This document shows, piece by piece, positions 9,731 to 19,150 of a stretch of DNA of 64,000 nt (position 1 is the first letter of the stretch; every line of letters begins with the position of its first letter). Origin of the DNA: Streptomyces varsoviensis (GTDB lineage: Bacteria; Actinomycetota; Actinomycetes; Streptomycetales; Streptomycetaceae); NCBI RefSeq assembly GCF_000718635.1, contig NZ_JOBF01000015.1:127300-191299 (forward strand). The letters are read 5' to 3'. Position numbers and translations under genes: made by a program. The notes under the pieces were generated by a model. It searched no databases and was not told the DNA's origin. It was given only the letters and a program-made list of their open reading frames with translations.

Positions 9731-9767
9731 CCCGGCCCGTGACCCGGCCTCCGGGGCACGGGCCGGG
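9731..9767. terminator. Bidirectional terminator hairpin
   Basis: An 11-bp perfect inverted repeat (9731-9741 with 9757-9767) encloses a loop that can itself pair. It lies between the convergent DUF2567 and bL37 genes. Confidence 0.75.
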
Positions 9768-9793
9768 CGTTCTCCGGCCCCGGCGGCGGTGCC

Positions 9794-9868
9794 CTACGCG
9801 GGGCGCTTTCCGTGGTTGGAGCGGTTCTTCTTGATGCGCCAGCGGCGCTTGCGGGTGCGCTTGGACAT
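9794..9868 (-). CDS. Ribosomal microprotein bL37
   Basis: A 24-residue, highly basic protein begins MSKRTRKRRW and ends NHGKRPA. GGGAGGG lies 6-7 bases before the ATG. Length, charge and the NHGKRP tail match bL37, the actinobacteria-specific large-subunit protein first seen in mycobacterial ribosome structures. It is too short for most gene callers. It is convergent with the DUF2567 gene across a hairpin. Confidence 0.8.
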   Translation of the reverse strand: MSKRTRKRRWRIKKNRSNHGKRPA

Positions 9869-9997
9869 GGGCGGCCCTCCCTGGGCGGGCGCCCGTGCGG
9901 CGGCCCGCTCCTCGGTCCTAGCGGAAGGGGCCGCGCCGGTCCAGAGGAACCGTCGGTTCAGCCGGCCGAAGCGCTGCGAAAGTCCCGTCGCTGCGCT

Positions 9998-10495
9998 TCA
10001 AGCGCGCGCGATCGGCGCGACCACCGCGCCCGTGAGCGCCGCCAGGTCGTCCGGAGCCAGCTCGACCTCCAGGCCCCGCCGCCCGGCCGAGACGCAGATG
10101 GTGGGGTACGTGCTCGCGGACGCGTCCAGCGCGGTCGGGAGCTTCTTGCGCTGGCCCAGGGGCGAGATGCCGCCCCGTACGTAGCCGGTGGTGCGTTCGG
10201 CGGCGGCCGGGTCGGCCATCGCGGCGCGCTTGCCGCCCACCGCCGAGGCCAGGGCCTTGAGGTCCAGGGAGCCGGAGACCGGCACGACGGCGACCGTCAG
10301 CGCCCCGTCCACCTCGGCGACGAGGGTCTTGAAGACCTGGCCGGGGTCGACGCCGAGGGCCTGCGCGGCCTCCTCGCCGTAGGACGCGGCGGCGGGGTCG
10401 TGCTCGTACGCGTGCAGCGTGAAGGGGGTTCCGGCGGCGGTGAGGGCGACGGTGGCGGGCGTGCCGCCGGACTGCTGCTTCTTGGTCTTCTTCAC
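9998..10495 (-). CDS. ybaK: YbaK-type aminoacyl-tRNA deacylase
   Basis: The 165-residue product is the normal length for YbaK/EbsC proteins, which hydrolyse Cys-tRNA(Pro). The family marks are the Lys of VFKTLV, the VVPVSG strand and the GGISPLGQRKKLP loop. The start ATG is followed by a Lys-rich head (MKKTKKQQ). The gene precedes the LON-domain gene's downstream side on the same strand but is separated by about 50 bases from its stop. Confidence 0.92.
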   Translation of the reverse strand: MKKTKKQQSGGTPATVALTAAGTPFTLHAYEHDPAAASYGEEAAQALGVDPGQVFKTLVAEVDGALTVAVVPVSGSLDLKALASAVGGKRAAMADPAAAERTTGYVRGGISPLGQRKKLPTALDASASTYPTICVSAGRRGLEVELAPDDLAALTGAVVAPIARA

Positions 10496-10544
10496 CGGGC
10501 TCTCCGGGCTCTCCGTGGTACGCGGTACGAGATAAGGGCTGACC

Positions 10545-11285
10545 TCAGTTCGGGCTCGTCGGCCGTCGCGTCAGTTCCACGGCCGGCACCGACGGGAGCT
10601 TACCGATGACCGCCGCCTCCGCCCGCAGCACCTTCAGCTCCTCCGCCAGCCGCGACGCGGTGTCCGGGGCCTGGAGCAGCCGCTGCTTGGTGGGGGTGTC
10701 CAGCACCGCGGCGGCGGCGACGAGGTACGAGAGGACCGCGGGCTCGTCCGGCAGGTCCGTCTCGCCGGACAGGGACCGTTCGCGCGCTCCGGCCAGCCGC
10801 TTCTGGTACGTGCGGAAGGCCCGTATGACGCCGGAGGCGAGCGCTCCGGCGCCGTCGCCTTCCTCCTCCTCGACCTCCTCGACCTCGCCCGTCAGGTACG
10901 GGCCGCCGGCGTCGACGGAGAGCAGCCGGAAGCGGGTGGTGCCGGTGGCCAGGACCTCGTACGAGCCGTCGGCGCGCTCCCGGATGGTGGCGGCGTCGGC
11001 GGCGCAGCCGACCGTGTAGAAGGCGTTCATCGGGTCGGTTCCGAAGCCGGCCGCGGGGCCGCGCTCCAGCCGGCCCGTCTCGTCCGGCAGGCCCGGCGCG
11101 CTGAACGCGACCTCGCGGCCGTCGCGGATGGCGACGACCCCGAAGCGGCGGGGTTCGTCCTCGGGGAGGTCGGCCAGGTCGCGCATGAGCGCGCGGTACC
11201 GCTGCTCGAAGACGTTCAGGGGCATCACGAGGCCCGGGAACAGCACCGAGTTCAACGGGAAGAGCGGAAGGCGCGCGGTGGTCAC
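10545..11285 (-). CDS. LON substrate-binding domain protein
   Basis: The product has 246 residues and consists of the N-terminal LON domain only: [20 protein letters not shown] and FEQRYRAL at the start, and an all-helical tail. It lacks ATPase and protease domains, as do the common bacterial stand-alone LON-domain proteins, whose role is not settled. The GTG start has no ribosome site; a TAGGCT -10 hexamer lies 8 bases upstream, suggesting a leaderless message. Upstream lie the tandem copies of the next gene's 3' end. Confidence 0.88.
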   Translation of the reverse strand: MTTARLPLFPLNSVLFPGLVMPLNVFEQRYRALMRDLADLPEDEPRRFGVVAIRDGREVAFSAPGLPDETGRLERGPAAGFGTDPMNAFYTVGCAADAATIRERADGSYEVLATGTTRFRLLSVDAGGPYLTGEVEEVEEEEGDGAGALASGVIRAFRTYQKRLAGARERSLSGETDLPDEPAVLSYLVAAAAVLDTPTKQRLLQAPDTASRLAEELKVLRAEAAVIGKLPSVPAVELTRRPTSPN

Positions 11286-11293
11286 AGCCCGCA

Positions 11294-11299
11294 AGCCTA
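11294..11299 (-). promoter_or_regulatory. -10 element for the LON-domain gene
   Basis: On the reverse strand TAGGCT lies 8 bases before the GTG at 11285. No ribosome site is present, so the message is probably leaderless. Confidence 0.5.
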
Positions 11300-11310
11300 A
11301 TAGCCGCCGG

Positions 11311-11448
11311 AGCCATCGCGTCCGCCGTTCACTGGCGGCGCAGCGAGCAGGCCGCTCCGAGCCGTCGCTTCCGCCGGTCACCGGCGGCGCAGCGAGCGAG
11401 TTCACTGGCGGCGCAGCGAGCGAGCTCACTGGCGCCGCAGCAAGCGGG
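11311..11448. repeat. Tandem copies of a gene 3' end, each with the stop codon
   Basis: A 24-bp unit containing CTGCGGCGCCAGTGA-like sequence (reverse strand) recurs near 11425, 11401, 11377 and 11328. The first copy is the end of the 11426-13027 gene. The two outer copies belong to a larger 49-bp unit starting at 11311 and 11360. The segment at 11371-11387 also forms a perfect 8-bp dyad. Confidence 0.8.
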
Positions 11449-13027
11449 TCGCTCCGGCGGCCACCGTGGTGGCGAGTATCCAGCCGAGCAGGGTCAGCGC
11501 GGTGGCCGCCCACTGGGCGACGCCCATGGGTTTCCAGTACGTGTCCTGGCCCAGCTCGATGACGGGCAGCAGCAGGTCCAGGGCGTACAGCGGCGCGTTC
11601 CAGTGCGGGGCCTGGCCGCGTACGAGGGCGTCGGGCGGGTTGAGGGAGAAGTACAGCGCGCCGAGCGCCCACAGCACGGCCATCCATATGAGGGCGCGGC
11701 CGGGCTTGTAGCCGTAGGCGACCGTCCAGTCCTGGAGGTAGCCCCACACCTTCCCGGCGAGCGGCAGCGTCTCGCGGCGGCGGCGCTGCTTGGCGAGCAG
11801 CGCCTCCCGCGCGTCCGCGTCCTCGCCGCTGCTGCGCAGCGCCCCCGCCAACTGCTCGTACGGCTCGGGCGCGTACTCCGGGGTGGCCGCCGCCACCCAC
11901 TCCAGCCGCCGCGAGAGCGGGAAGTGGCCGTGCGGGATCAGGGTCTCGTAGGCGAATCCGGCCATCACCAGGCCGCCCGGGCCCGGCCAGCTCGACGCCC
12001 GGTCGATGAGGTTGCCGACCTTGGCGCCGGAGAGGACGACCCGGCCGCGCTGCTGCGCCTCGCCGAGGAAGCGCAGCTCGGGCGTCTGGATGCGGCGCAG
12101 CGACAGTTCCTGTTCGGTCTCCATGACGAACCGCGCCTGGCTGAAGTCGATGGCGTCGCCGAACCGCCCGTCGTCGAGCCGCACCCCGCCCTGGCACTCG
12201 AAGGGCTGCATGCGCGTGCCGCGCTCGGGGGTGACGGGGATGCCGTACGGCGGGGTGGTGCCCGTGCTGAAGGGGGAGGCGCCGGTCAGTCCGGCGGCCG
12301 TCATGTAGAGGGTCCGCTCGACGGTGAGCTGCGGGGCGTTGAGGGCGCGCCGCCCGAAGGGGTTGTTGAGCCGGGAGCCGCGGAAGCTCAGCGAGACGCC
12401 GATCTGCGCGCCGCGCAGGCTCAGCTCGCCGTACGACTCCATCATCTCGGCCTGAAGGTCTTGTGCGACGGTCAGCCCGTCCGCGGCGATGGACCGGTCG
12501 TGCCGGTCCTTGTGCACGGTCATCTGGTTGAGGAGCAGGTCGGTGCCTATGTGGGCGTCGGTGAGGCGGATGCCGTTCTCGACCGTGCAGCGCGCGAGGT
12601 GCAGATCGCCCTCGGTGGTCAGCCGCGCCGCCTCCAGCCGGGGGATGGAGCAGCCGATCAGGCGGAGTGTGGTGAAGCGGGACTCGGGCAGCAGGATCTG
12701 CTCCTCGAACCGGCAGTTCTGCATCTCGACGTACGGGACGACCGTGCCGCCGGAGAGGTTGAGGACGCCGCTGATCTGCGCGCCGATCAGCTTCAGCGAG
12801 GAGACCCGGCCGGGCTGCGCGGGCGGGCCGTTGAGCATGAGCAGCGCGATGACCCGCGCCCGCACCGTGCGCTCGGGGCCCCAGGCGTGCGGGCCGACGG
12901 GGTCGTTCTGTTCGGGGTGAGGGGTGCGCAGGTCGTGGGTGCTGCCGTTGCGGAACGCCTGCCACATGCCCCATTCGGCCGTGGTGAGTTCGAGTCCGGC
13001 GGGCGGCTCGCTGGGCGGCTCGGACAT
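11426..13027 (-). CDS. Pentapeptide-like membrane protein (often labelled oxidoreductase)
   Basis: The product has 533 residues. Residues 60-360 are a run of short beta-like repeats with a recurrent A/L-x-L pattern, similar to pentapeptide-repeat right-handed helices. A basic stretch follows (about 420), and then two or three hydrophobic segments at the C-terminus (430-530). Streptomyces homologues are commonly called membrane-associated oxidoreductase, but I see no cofactor motif that supports this. The ATG at 13027 is preferred over the GTG at 13033 because GAGGGG is spaced 7 bases from it. The gene is divergent from hisD. Confidence 0.85.
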   Translation of the reverse strand: MSEPPSEPPAGLELTTAEWGMWQAFRNGSTHDLRTPHPEQNDPVGPHAWGPERTVRARVIALLMLNGPPAQPGRVSSLKLIGAQISGVLNLSGGTVVPYVEMQNCRFEEQILLPESRFTTLRLIGCSIPRLEAARLTTEGDLHLARCTVENGIRLTDAHIGTDLLLNQMTVHKDRHDRSIAADGLTVAQDLQAEMMESYGELSLRGAQIGVSLSFRGSRLNNPFGRRALNAPQLTVERTLYMTAAGLTGASPFSTGTTPPYGIPVTPERGTRMQPFECQGGVRLDDGRFGDAIDFSQARFVMETEQELSLRRIQTPELRFLGEAQQRGRVVLSGAKVGNLIDRASSWPGPGGLVMAGFAYETLIPHGHFPLSRRLEWVAAATPEYAPEPYEQLAGALRSSGEDADAREALLAKQRRRRETLPLAGKVWGYLQDWTVAYGYKPGRALIWMAVLWALGALYFSLNPPDALVRGQAPHWNAPLYALDLLLPVIELGQDTYWKPMGVAQWAATALTLLGWILATTVAAGATRLLRRQ

Positions 13028-13117
13028 GGCCACACCCCCTCTGGATTCGCCGTACGCCTGTACGGCACCCCATTCCCGCTGAGTGACTGCTTGAACGCGT
13101 GGCGTCAGGGAGAACTC

Positions 13118-13165
13118 GTCGCGGACATATCAGTGCGTGAGTCGTGGACATATCAGTGCGTGATA
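13118..13165. promoter_or_regulatory. Tandem 23-bp repeat with dyad upstream of hisD (operator candidate)
   Basis: Two adjacent 23-bp copies (13118-13140 and 13141-13163) differ at one base. The core is GGACATATCAGTGCGTGA. In the second copy TATCA-N5-TGATA forms a 5-bp dyad (13151-13165). The pair lies 30 bases upstream of the hisD -10 element and between two divergent genes. Confidence 0.55.
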
Positions 13166-13194
13166 CGGGGCGTCGGCCGCGGGAGCCGGTCTGC

Positions 13195-13200
13195 GACAAT
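13195..13200 (+). promoter_or_regulatory. -10 element of the his operon
   Basis: GACAAT lies 7 bases before the hisD GTG at 13208 and no ribosome site is seen, so the operon mRNA is likely leaderless. Confidence 0.5.
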
Positions 13201-13207
13201 TGACCGT

Positions 13208-14536
13208 GTGATCTCCCGAATCGATCTGCGCGGCGCCGCCGCGGCCGAGGGTTCCCCCGCCGCCGGCATCGACCGCGACCTGCTGCCCCGAGCCGAACTC
13301 GACGTCGAGGCCGCCCTGGAGAAGGTGCGGCCCATCTGCGAGGACGTGCATCATCGGGGCACCGCGGCGCTGATCGACTACGCGGAGCGGTTCGACGGCG
13401 TGCGGATCGACCGGGTCCGGGTGCCCGCCGAGGCCCTGGCCCGCGCCCTGGACGGCCTCGATCCGGACGTACGGGCCGCCCTGGAGGAGTCCATCCGGCG
13501 CGCCCGCCTCGTCCACCGCGAACAGCGCCGCACCGACGCGACCGTCAAGGTCGTGCCCGGCGGCACCGTCACGGAGCGCTGGGTCCCCGTCGAGCGCGTC
13601 GGCCTGTACGTGCCGGGCGGCAACGCCGTCTACCCCTCGTCCGTCGTCATGAACGTCGTGCCCGCCCAGGAGGCCGGCGTCGCCTCGCTCGCGGTGTCCT
13701 CCCCGCCGCAGAAGGACTTCGGCGGCCTGCCGCACCCGACGATCCTCGCCGCGTGCGCGCTGCTCGGTGTGGACGAGGTGTACGCGGCGGGCGGCGCCCA
13801 GGCCGTCGCGATGTTCGCGTACGGCACCGAGGAGTGCCGCCCCGCCCAGCTCGTCACGGGCCCCGGCAACATCTGGGTGGCTGCCGCCAAGCGCCTGCTC
13901 AAGGGCCGTATCGGCATCGACGCCGAGGCCGGGCCGACCGAGATCGCCATCCTCGCCGACGACACCGCCGACGCCTCTCACGTCGCCGCCGACCTGATCA
14001 GCCAGGCCGAGCACGACACGCTGGCCGCCGCCGTCCTCGTCACGCCCTCCGAACCGCTCGCCGAGGCCGTCGAGGCCGCGCTGGCCACGCAGGTCGCGGC
14101 CACCAAGCACCGGGAGCGGATCACCGAGGCGCTGGCCGGCCGCCAGTCCGGGATCGTCCTCGTCGACTCCCTCGACCACGGCCTCGCCGTCGTCGACGCG
14201 TACGCCGCCGAGCACCTGGAGATCCAGACGGAGAACGCGGCCGAGGTCGCGGCCCGGGTCCGCAACGCGGGCGCCGTCTTCGTCGGCCCGTACGCGCCCG
14301 TCTCCCTCGGCGACTACTGCGCCGGCTCCAACCACGTGCTGCCCACCGGCGGCTGCGCCTGCCACTCCTCCGGCCTGTCCGTCCAGTCCTTCCTGCGCGG
14401 CATCCATGTCGTGGACTACACCCGCGACGCGCTCGCCGAGGTCACCCGCCATGTGGTGACGCTCGCCGAAGCCGAGGACCTGCCCGCACACGGAGCCGCG
14501 CTCAAGGCGAGGTTCGACTGGAAGGTGCCCGAGTAA
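13208..14536 (+). CDS. hisD: Histidinol dehydrogenase
   Basis: The product has 442 residues, the standard length. It catalyses the last two oxidations of histidine synthesis, histidinol to histidine, with NAD and zinc. Visible family motifs are [44 protein letters not shown] (catalytic Gln/His region) and AEHLEI. It is the first gene of the operon; hisC begins directly after its stop. The GTG start is the only sensible one ahead of the conserved region, and lies 7 bases after a -10-like hexamer. Confidence 0.97.
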   Translation: MISRIDLRGAAAAEGSPAAGIDRDLLPRAELDVEAALEKVRPICEDVHHRGTAALIDYAERFDGVRIDRVRVPAEALARALDGLDPDVRAALEESIRRARLVHREQRRTDATVKVVPGGTVTERWVPVERVGLYVPGGNAVYPSSVVMNVVPAQEAGVASLAVSSPPQKDFGGLPHPTILAACALLGVDEVYAAGGAQAVAMFAYGTEECRPAQLVTGPGNIWVAAAKRLLKGRIGIDAEAGPTEIAILADDTADASHVAADLISQAEHDTLAAAVLVTPSEPLAEAVEAALATQVAATKHRERITEALAGRQSGIVLVDSLDHGLAVVDAYAAEHLEIQTENAAEVAARVRNAGAVFVGPYAPVSLGDYCAGSNHVLPTGGCACHSSGLSVQSFLRGIHVVDYTRDALAEVTRHVVTLAEAEDLPAHGAALKARFDWKVPE

Positions 14537-15748
14537 GTGACCGGCAACCCCACTCCGCCTCCGGCCCGGATCGACGACCCCACTCCGCCTCCGGCCCGGA
14601 TCGACGACCTCCCCATCCGGGACGAGCTGCGCGGCAAGTCCCCGTACGGGGCGCCCCAGCTCGACGTGCCCGTACGGCTGAACACCAACGAGAGCCCGTA
14701 CCCGCTGCCCGAACCGCTGGTCGAGCGGATCGCCGAGCGTGTCGCCGAGGCCGCCCGCGCCCTCAACCGCTACCCCGACCGGGACGCCGCCCTGCTGCGC
14801 CGCGAACTCGCCGCGTACCTCACGCGCACCGCGGGGCACGCCGTCGCCACCGAGAACGTGTGGGCGGCCAACGGCTCCAACGAGATCATCCAGCAGTTGC
14901 TCCAGACCTTCGCCGGGCCCGGCCGCACGGCGATCGGCTTCGAGCCCTCGTACTCGATGCACGCGCTCATCTCGCGCGGCACGGGCACGGGCTGGATCTC
15001 CGGCCCCCGCCACGACGACTTCACCATCGACGCCGACGCGGCCGTGCGGACCATCGCCGAGCGCCGCCCCGACGTGGTCTTCGTCTGCTCGCCCAACAAC
15101 CCCACCGGCACCGCCGTCGACGCGGAGGCCGTGCTGCGGCTGCACGACGCCGCCCAGGAGGCCCGCGGCGGGCGCGGCGCGCTCGTCGTCGTCGACGAGG
15201 CGTACGGCGAGTTCAGCCACCGCCCCTCGCTGCTCCCGCTCATCGAGGGCCGCCCCAACCTCGTCGTCTCCCGCACCATGTCCAAGGCGTTCGGCGCCGC
15301 CGGGCTGCGCCTGGGCTATCTCGCCGCCGACCCCGCCGTGGTCGACGCCGTCCAGCTCGTCCGCCTGCCGTACCACCTGTCCTCCGTCACGCAGGCCACC
15401 GCGCTGGCCGCCCTGGAGCACACCGATACGCTGCTCGGGTACGTACGGCAGCTCAAGTCCGAACGCGACCGCCTGGTCACCGAGTTGCGCGCCATCGGCT
15501 GCCAGGTCACCGACTCGGACGCCAACTTCGTGCAGTTCGGCCTGTTCGACGGCGAGGGCGGCGCGCAGGCCGCCTGGCAGGCCATCCTCGACCAGGGCGT
15601 CCTCGTCCGCGACAACGGCGTGCCGGGATGGCTGCGGGTCACGGCCGGCACCCCGGCGGAGAACGACGCGTTCCTGGACGCGGTGCGCACGCTTTTCAAG
15701 GACCGCGGTACCACGCAGGGCCGCACCACGAAGGAGACCAAGCGATGA
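14537..15748 (+). CDS. hisC: Histidinol-phosphate aminotransferase with duplicated N-terminal segment
   Basis: The product has 403 residues. It is a fold type I PLP enzyme converting imidazole acetol phosphate to histidinol phosphate. The PLP lysine is Lys250 in TMSKAFG, with NNPTGT and GLRLGY also clear. The GTG start immediately follows the hisD stop. Residues 4-23 contain a perfect 10-residue duplication ([14 protein letters not shown]) encoded by two identical 30-bp units, so the N-terminus is longer than the usual [13 protein letters not shown] beginning. This is a non-catalytic tail, so activity is probably kept. The stop overlaps hisB by 4 bases. Confidence 0.97.
   Translation: MTGNPTPPPARIDDPTPPPARIDDLPIRDELRGKSPYGAPQLDVPVRLNTNESPYPLPEPLVERIAERVAEAARALNRYPDRDAALLRRELAAYLTRTAGHAVATENVWAANGSNEIIQQLLQTFAGPGRTAIGFEPSYSMHALISRGTGTGWISGPRHDDFTIDADAAVRTIAERRPDVVFVCSPNNPTGTAVDAEAVLRLHDAAQEARGGRGALVVVDEAYGEFSHRPSLLPLIEGRPNLVVSRTMSKAFGAAGLRLGYLAADPAVVDAVQLVRLPYHLSSVTQATALAALEHTDTLLGYVRQLKSERDRLVTELRAIGCQVTDSDANFVQFGLFDGEGGAQAAWQAILDQGVLVRDNGVPGWLRVTAGTPAENDAFLDAVRTLFKDRGTTQGRTTKETKR
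14548..14607 (+). repeat. Perfect 30-bp tandem duplication inside hisC
   Basis: Units 14548-14577 and 14578-14607 are identical. Thirty bases keep the reading frame and add ten residues. Confidence 0.95.
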
Positions 15749-16338
15749 GTCGCGTCGGGCGCGTGGAGCGCACCACCAAGGAGACCTCGGTCCTCGTCGA
15801 GATCGACCTCGACGGCACGGGCCGGGTGGACGTCTCGACCGGGGTCGGCTTCTACGACCACATGCTCGACCAGCTCGGCCGCCACGGCCTCTTCGACCTC
15901 AAGGTCAAGACCGACGGCGACCTGCACATCGACACCCACCACACCATCGAGGACACCGCCCTCGCGCTCGGCGCCGCCTTCCGGCAGGCGCTCGGCGACA
16001 AGGTGGGCATCTACCGCTTCGGCAACTGCACAGTGCCGCTGGACGAATCCCTCGCCCAGGTCACCGTCGACCTCTCCGGCCGCCCCTACCTGGTGCACAC
16101 GGAGCCCGAGAACATCGCGCCGATGATCGGCACGTACGACACGACGATGACCCGGCACATCCTGGAGTCCTTCGTCGCCCAGGCCCAGGTCGCGCTGCAC
16201 GTCCACGTGCCGTACGGGCGCAACGCGCACCACATCGTGGAGTGCCAGTTCAAGGCGCTGGCCCGAGCCCTGCGGTACGCGGCGGAACGCGACCCGCGGG
16301 CCGCCGGAATCCTCCCCTCCACGAAGGGCGCACTGTGA
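15745..16338 (+). CDS. hisB: Imidazoleglycerol-phosphate dehydratase
   Basis: The product has 197 residues, monofunctional as in other actinobacteria (no phosphatase domain). The manganese-binding His clusters are visible: [18 protein letters not shown] and RNAHHIVE. The ATG overlaps the hisC stop (ATGA), indicating translational coupling. It is followed by a possible 32-codon ORF that overlaps its stop by 4 bases. Confidence 0.97.
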   Translation: MSRVGRVERTTKETSVLVEIDLDGTGRVDVSTGVGFYDHMLDQLGRHGLFDLKVKTDGDLHIDTHHTIEDTALALGAAFRQALGDKVGIYRFGNCTVPLDESLAQVTVDLSGRPYLVHTEPENIAPMIGTYDTTMTRHILESFVAQAQVALHVHVPYGRNAHHIVECQFKALARALRYAAERDPRAAGILPSTKGAL

Positions 16339-16433
16339 GCGAGGCACACGCGGCCACCGGGCCGCGGACGATCGCGATGGCCGCACCTTTGCGCCGCGTG
16401 GGCGGAGAAGCGAACGGAGAAGCAGCACTGTGA
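16335..16433 (+). CDS. Possible 32-residue coupling peptide
   Basis: A GTG at 16335 overlaps the hisB stop (GTGA). The frame runs 32 codons to a TGA that overlaps the GTG of the next gene. The product begins [15 protein letters not shown] and shows no domain. Its 3' part contains the ribosome site of the next gene. It may only serve to carry ribosomes from hisB to the membrane protein, or it may be chance; there is no strong ribosome site of its own. Confidence 0.35.
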   Translation: MSEAHAATGPRTIAMAAPLRRVGGEANGEAAL

Positions 16434-16597
16434 ACGGCCTGTCCACCATTCTGATCGTCGTGGGGCTCTTCCTCGCCGGCGGCGTCTACTCCTTCTGGAA
16501 GCAGAAGATGTCGATGAGCCTCATCGTGCTCCTCTCGATCGGCACCGTGATGTGCCTGGTCGCGGGCGTGATGCGGCTGCAAGGAGTCTGGGACTGA
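16430..16597 (+). CDS. Small membrane protein in the his operon
   Basis: The 55-residue product begins [12 protein letters not shown] and has two hydrophobic segments (about 4-18 and 29-48) around a short basic loop (WKQK). A GGAGAAG site precedes the GTG, and its stop overlaps the hisH ATG (TGATG). The overlaps on both sides and the clean membrane pattern argue that it is real, though it is often left unannotated. Function is unknown; its place between hisB and hisH means it is made together with the histidine enzymes. Confidence 0.8.
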   Translation: MNGLSTILIVVGLFLAGGVYSFWKQKMSMSLIVLLSIGTVMCLVAGVMRLQGVWD

Positions 16598-17241
16598 TGC
16601 AGACCTCCCCCAAAAAGGTCGTCGTCTTCGACTACGGATTCGGCAACGTACGCTCTGCCGAGCGGGCCCTCGCGCACGTCGGCGCGGACGTCGAGATCAC
16701 CCGTGACTACGACCGGGCGATGAACGCAGACGGGCTCCTGGTGCCCGGCGTCGGCGCGTTCGCCGCCTGCATGGCGGGGCTCCGCGAGGCCCGCGGCGAC
16801 TGGATCGTCGGCCGCCGTCTCGCCGGGGGCCGCCCGGTCATGGGCATCTGCGTCGGCATGCAGATCCTCTTCCAGCGCGGCATCGAGCACGGCGTGGAGA
16901 CCGAGGGCCTGGACGAGTGGCCCGGCGTCGTGGAACCGCTCAAAGCGCCCGTCGTGCCGCACATGGGCTGGAACACCGTCGAACCGGCCGAGGGCTCCCG
17001 GCTGTTCGAGGGCCTGGACGCGGGCGTGTACTACTACTTCGTGCACTCCTACGCGGTGCGCGAGTGGGGCTTCGAGATCTCCAACGACCACATCGACCCC
17101 CCGAAGGTCACGTGGGCGACGCACGGGGAACCGTTCGTCGCCGCGGTCGAGAACGGCCCGCTGTGGGCCACCCAGTTCCACCCCGAGAAGTCCGGCGACG
17201 CCGGAGCCACGCTGCTGAGCAATTGGCTCAAGACCCTCTAG
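16597..17241 (+). CDS. hisH: Imidazole glycerol phosphate synthase, glutaminase subunit
   Basis: The product has 214 residues. It is a class I glutamine amidotransferase that supplies ammonia to HisF. The triad is Cys85 in GICVGMQ, His195 and Glu197 in FHPEKSG. The oxyanion-strand-like PGVGAF and the HSY segment are also present. The ATG overlaps the preceding stop. It pairs with hisF, which lies two genes downstream rather than next to it. Confidence 0.97.
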   Translation: MQTSPKKVVVFDYGFGNVRSAERALAHVGADVEITRDYDRAMNADGLLVPGVGAFAACMAGLREARGDWIVGRRLAGGRPVMGICVGMQILFQRGIEHGVETEGLDEWPGVVEPLKAPVVPHMGWNTVEPAEGSRLFEGLDAGVYYYFVHSYAVREWGFEISNDHIDPPKVTWATHGEPFVAAVENGPLWATQFHPEKSGDAGATLLSNWLKTL

Positions 17242-17252
17242 GACCTGCCTCC

Positions 17253-17984
17253 ATGAGCTCCAACCGCCTCGAACTCCTCCCCGCCGTCGACGTCCGCGAC
17301 GGCCAGGCCGTCCGCCTCGTACACGGCGAGTCCGGCTCCGAGACGACCTACGGCGACCCCCTGGCGGCGGCGCTCGCCTGGCAGCGGGCGGGCGCCGAGT
17401 GGCTGCATCTGGTGGACCTCGACGCGGCCTTCGGCACCGGCGACAACCGGGACCGGATCGCCGAGGTCGCGCAGGCCATGGACATCAAGGTCGAGCTGTC
17501 CGGCGGCATCCGCGACGACGCCTCGCTCGCCGCGGCCCTCGCCACCGGCTGCACCCGCGTCAACCTCGGCACCGCCGCCCTGGAGACCCCGGAGTGGGTC
17601 GCCCGGATCATCGCCGAGCACGGGGACCGCATCGCCGTCGGCCTCGACGTGCGCGGCACCACCTTGCGCGGGCGCGGCTGGACCCGGGACGGCGGCGACC
17701 TGTACGAGACCCTGGCGCGCCTCGACTCCGAGGGCTGCGCCCGCTACGTCGTCACCGACATCGCCAAGGACGGCACGCTCCAGGGCCCCAACCTGGAGCT
17801 GCTGCGCAACGTGTGCGCCGCCACCGACAAGCCCGTCGTCGCCTCCGGCGGCGTCTCCTCCCTTGACGACCTGCGCGCGCTCGCCACGCTGGTACCGCAG
17901 GGGGTCGAAGGCGCCATCGTCGGCAAGGCCCTTTACGCCAAGGCGTTCACCTTGGAAGAAGCGTTGGAGGCTGTGTCCGTATGA
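17253..17984 (+). CDS. priA: Bifunctional HisA/TrpF isomerase PriA
   Basis: The product has 243 residues, a (beta-alpha)8 barrel. It isomerises ProFAR in histidine synthesis and, in actinobacteria lacking trpF, also phosphoribosylanthranilate in tryptophan synthesis. Asp13 (AVDVRDG) and Asp132 (GLDVRG) correspond to catalytic Asp11 and Asp130 of S. coelicolor PriA. The RGRGWT loop with Arg and Trp is the part known to switch substrates. No trpF gene is present near either trp cluster in this window, which fits the dual role. The stop overlaps the RidA-like gene. Confidence 0.95.
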   Translation: MSSNRLELLPAVDVRDGQAVRLVHGESGSETTYGDPLAAALAWQRAGAEWLHLVDLDAAFGTGDNRDRIAEVAQAMDIKVELSGGIRDDASLAAALATGCTRVNLGTAALETPEWVARIIAEHGDRIAVGLDVRGTTLRGRGWTRDGGDLYETLARLDSEGCARYVVTDIAKDGTLQGPNLELLRNVCAATDKPVVASGGVSSLDDLRALATLVPQGVEGAIVGKALYAKAFTLEEALEAVSV

Positions 17985-18382
17985 CCGCACCCGAGCCCGT
18001 ACAGCGCGTGAGTTCCCATTCGCCTTATGAGGAAGCCTTCGGATACTCGCGGGCCGTGCGGCTCGGCAGCGGACTGGTGCTGGTGTCCGGCTGTACCTCG
18101 GTCGTGGACGGCGCCATAGCGCACGAGGGCGACCCGTACGAGCAGGCCCGCGCCGCTTTCGGGGTGGCCTTCGAGGCGCTGGAGAAGTTCGGCCTCGGCC
18201 CCGCCGACGTGGTACGGACCCGGATGTACCTCACCCACGCCCGTGACGTGGACGCCGTGGGCCGTGCCCACAAGGAACTGTTCGACGCGGTCCGGCCGGC
18301 CGCCTCGATGATCGTCGTATCCGGCTTCGTCGACTCCCGCATGGTCGTCGAGGTCGAAGTGGAAGCATTCCGAGGAGCCTGA
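17981..18382 (+). CDS. RidA/YjgF family protein
   Basis: The product has 133 residues, the normal length for a RidA-fold trimer. RidA proteins hydrolyse reactive enamine/imine intermediates released by PLP enzymes; here the likely source is uncertain. The ATG overlaps the priA stop by 4 bases. It contains the SGCTSV and [13 protein letters not shown] segments typical of the family. The usual catalytic Arg region near residue 105 is not clear here, so it may belong to a divergent RidA subgroup. Confidence 0.9.
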   Translation: MTAPEPVQRVSSHSPYEEAFGYSRAVRLGSGLVLVSGCTSVVDGAIAHEGDPYEQARAAFGVAFEALEKFGLGPADVVRTRMYLTHARDVDAVGRAHKELFDAVRPAASMIVVSGFVDSRMVVEVEVEAFRGA

Positions 18383-18385
18383 ACC

Positions 18386-19150
18386 ATGACCCTCGCGGTC
18401 CGAGTGATCCCCTGCCTGGACGTGGACGGCGGCCGGGTGGTCAAGGGCGTCAACTTCCAGAACCTGCGCGACGCGGGCGACCCCGTGGAGATGGCCAAGA
18501 TCTACGGCGAGGAGGGCGCCGACGAGCTGACGTTCCTCGACATCACCGCCTCCTCCGGCAACCGCGAGACCACCTACGACGTGGTGCGCCGCACCGCCGA
18601 GCAGGTCTTCATCCCGCTGACGGTCGGCGGCGGCGTCCGCACCGCCGACGATGTCGACAAACTGCTGCGCGCCGGAGCCGACAAGGTCGGCGTCGCCACC
18701 GCCGCCATCGAGCGGCCCGAGCTGATCCGGGAGATCGCCGAACGGTTCGGCAGCCAGGTCCTCGTCCTCTCCGTCGACGCCCGCCGCACCGACGCGGGCA
18801 CCGCGTCCGGCTTCGAGGTCACCACCCACGGCGGCCGCCGCGGTACGGGCCTCGACGCCGTCGAATGGGCGCACCGCGCGGCGGAGTTGGGGGCGGGGGA
18901 GATCCTCCTCAACGCCATGGACGCCGACGGCACCAAGGACGGCTACGACACGGAGATGATCGCGGCCGTACGCCGCCACGTCACCACCCCGGTCATCGCC
19001 AGCGGCGGCGCGGGCCGCCTCGAACACTTCGCCCCGGCGGTCGCGGCGGGCGCCGACGCGGTCCTGGCCGCCTCCGTCTTCCACTTCGGCGACCTGCGCA
19101 TCGGTGAGGTCAAGGACGCGCTGCGAACGGCCGGCCAGCCGGTTCGCTGA
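18386..19150 (+). CDS. hisF: Imidazole glycerol phosphate synthase, cyclase subunit
   Basis: The product has 254 residues, the standard length. It closes the imidazole ring of IGP and releases AICAR, using ammonia from HisH. The catalytic Asp12 lies in IPCLDVDGG and the second catalytic Asp in SVDARR. LTVGGGV and IASGGAG are the phosphate-binding loops. GAGG precedes the start and only 3 bases separate it from the previous stop. It is the last gene of the operon; the accessory stretch begins after it. Confidence 0.97.
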   Translation: MTLAVRVIPCLDVDGGRVVKGVNFQNLRDAGDPVEMAKIYGEEGADELTFLDITASSGNRETTYDVVRRTAEQVFIPLTVGGGVRTADDVDKLLRAGADKVGVATAAIERPELIREIAERFGSQVLVLSVDARRTDAGTASGFEVTTHGGRRGTGLDAVEWAHRAAELGAGEILLNAMDADGTKDGYDTEMIAAVRRHVTTPVIASGGAGRLEHFAPAVAAGADAVLAASVFHFGDLRIGEVKDALRTAGQPVR

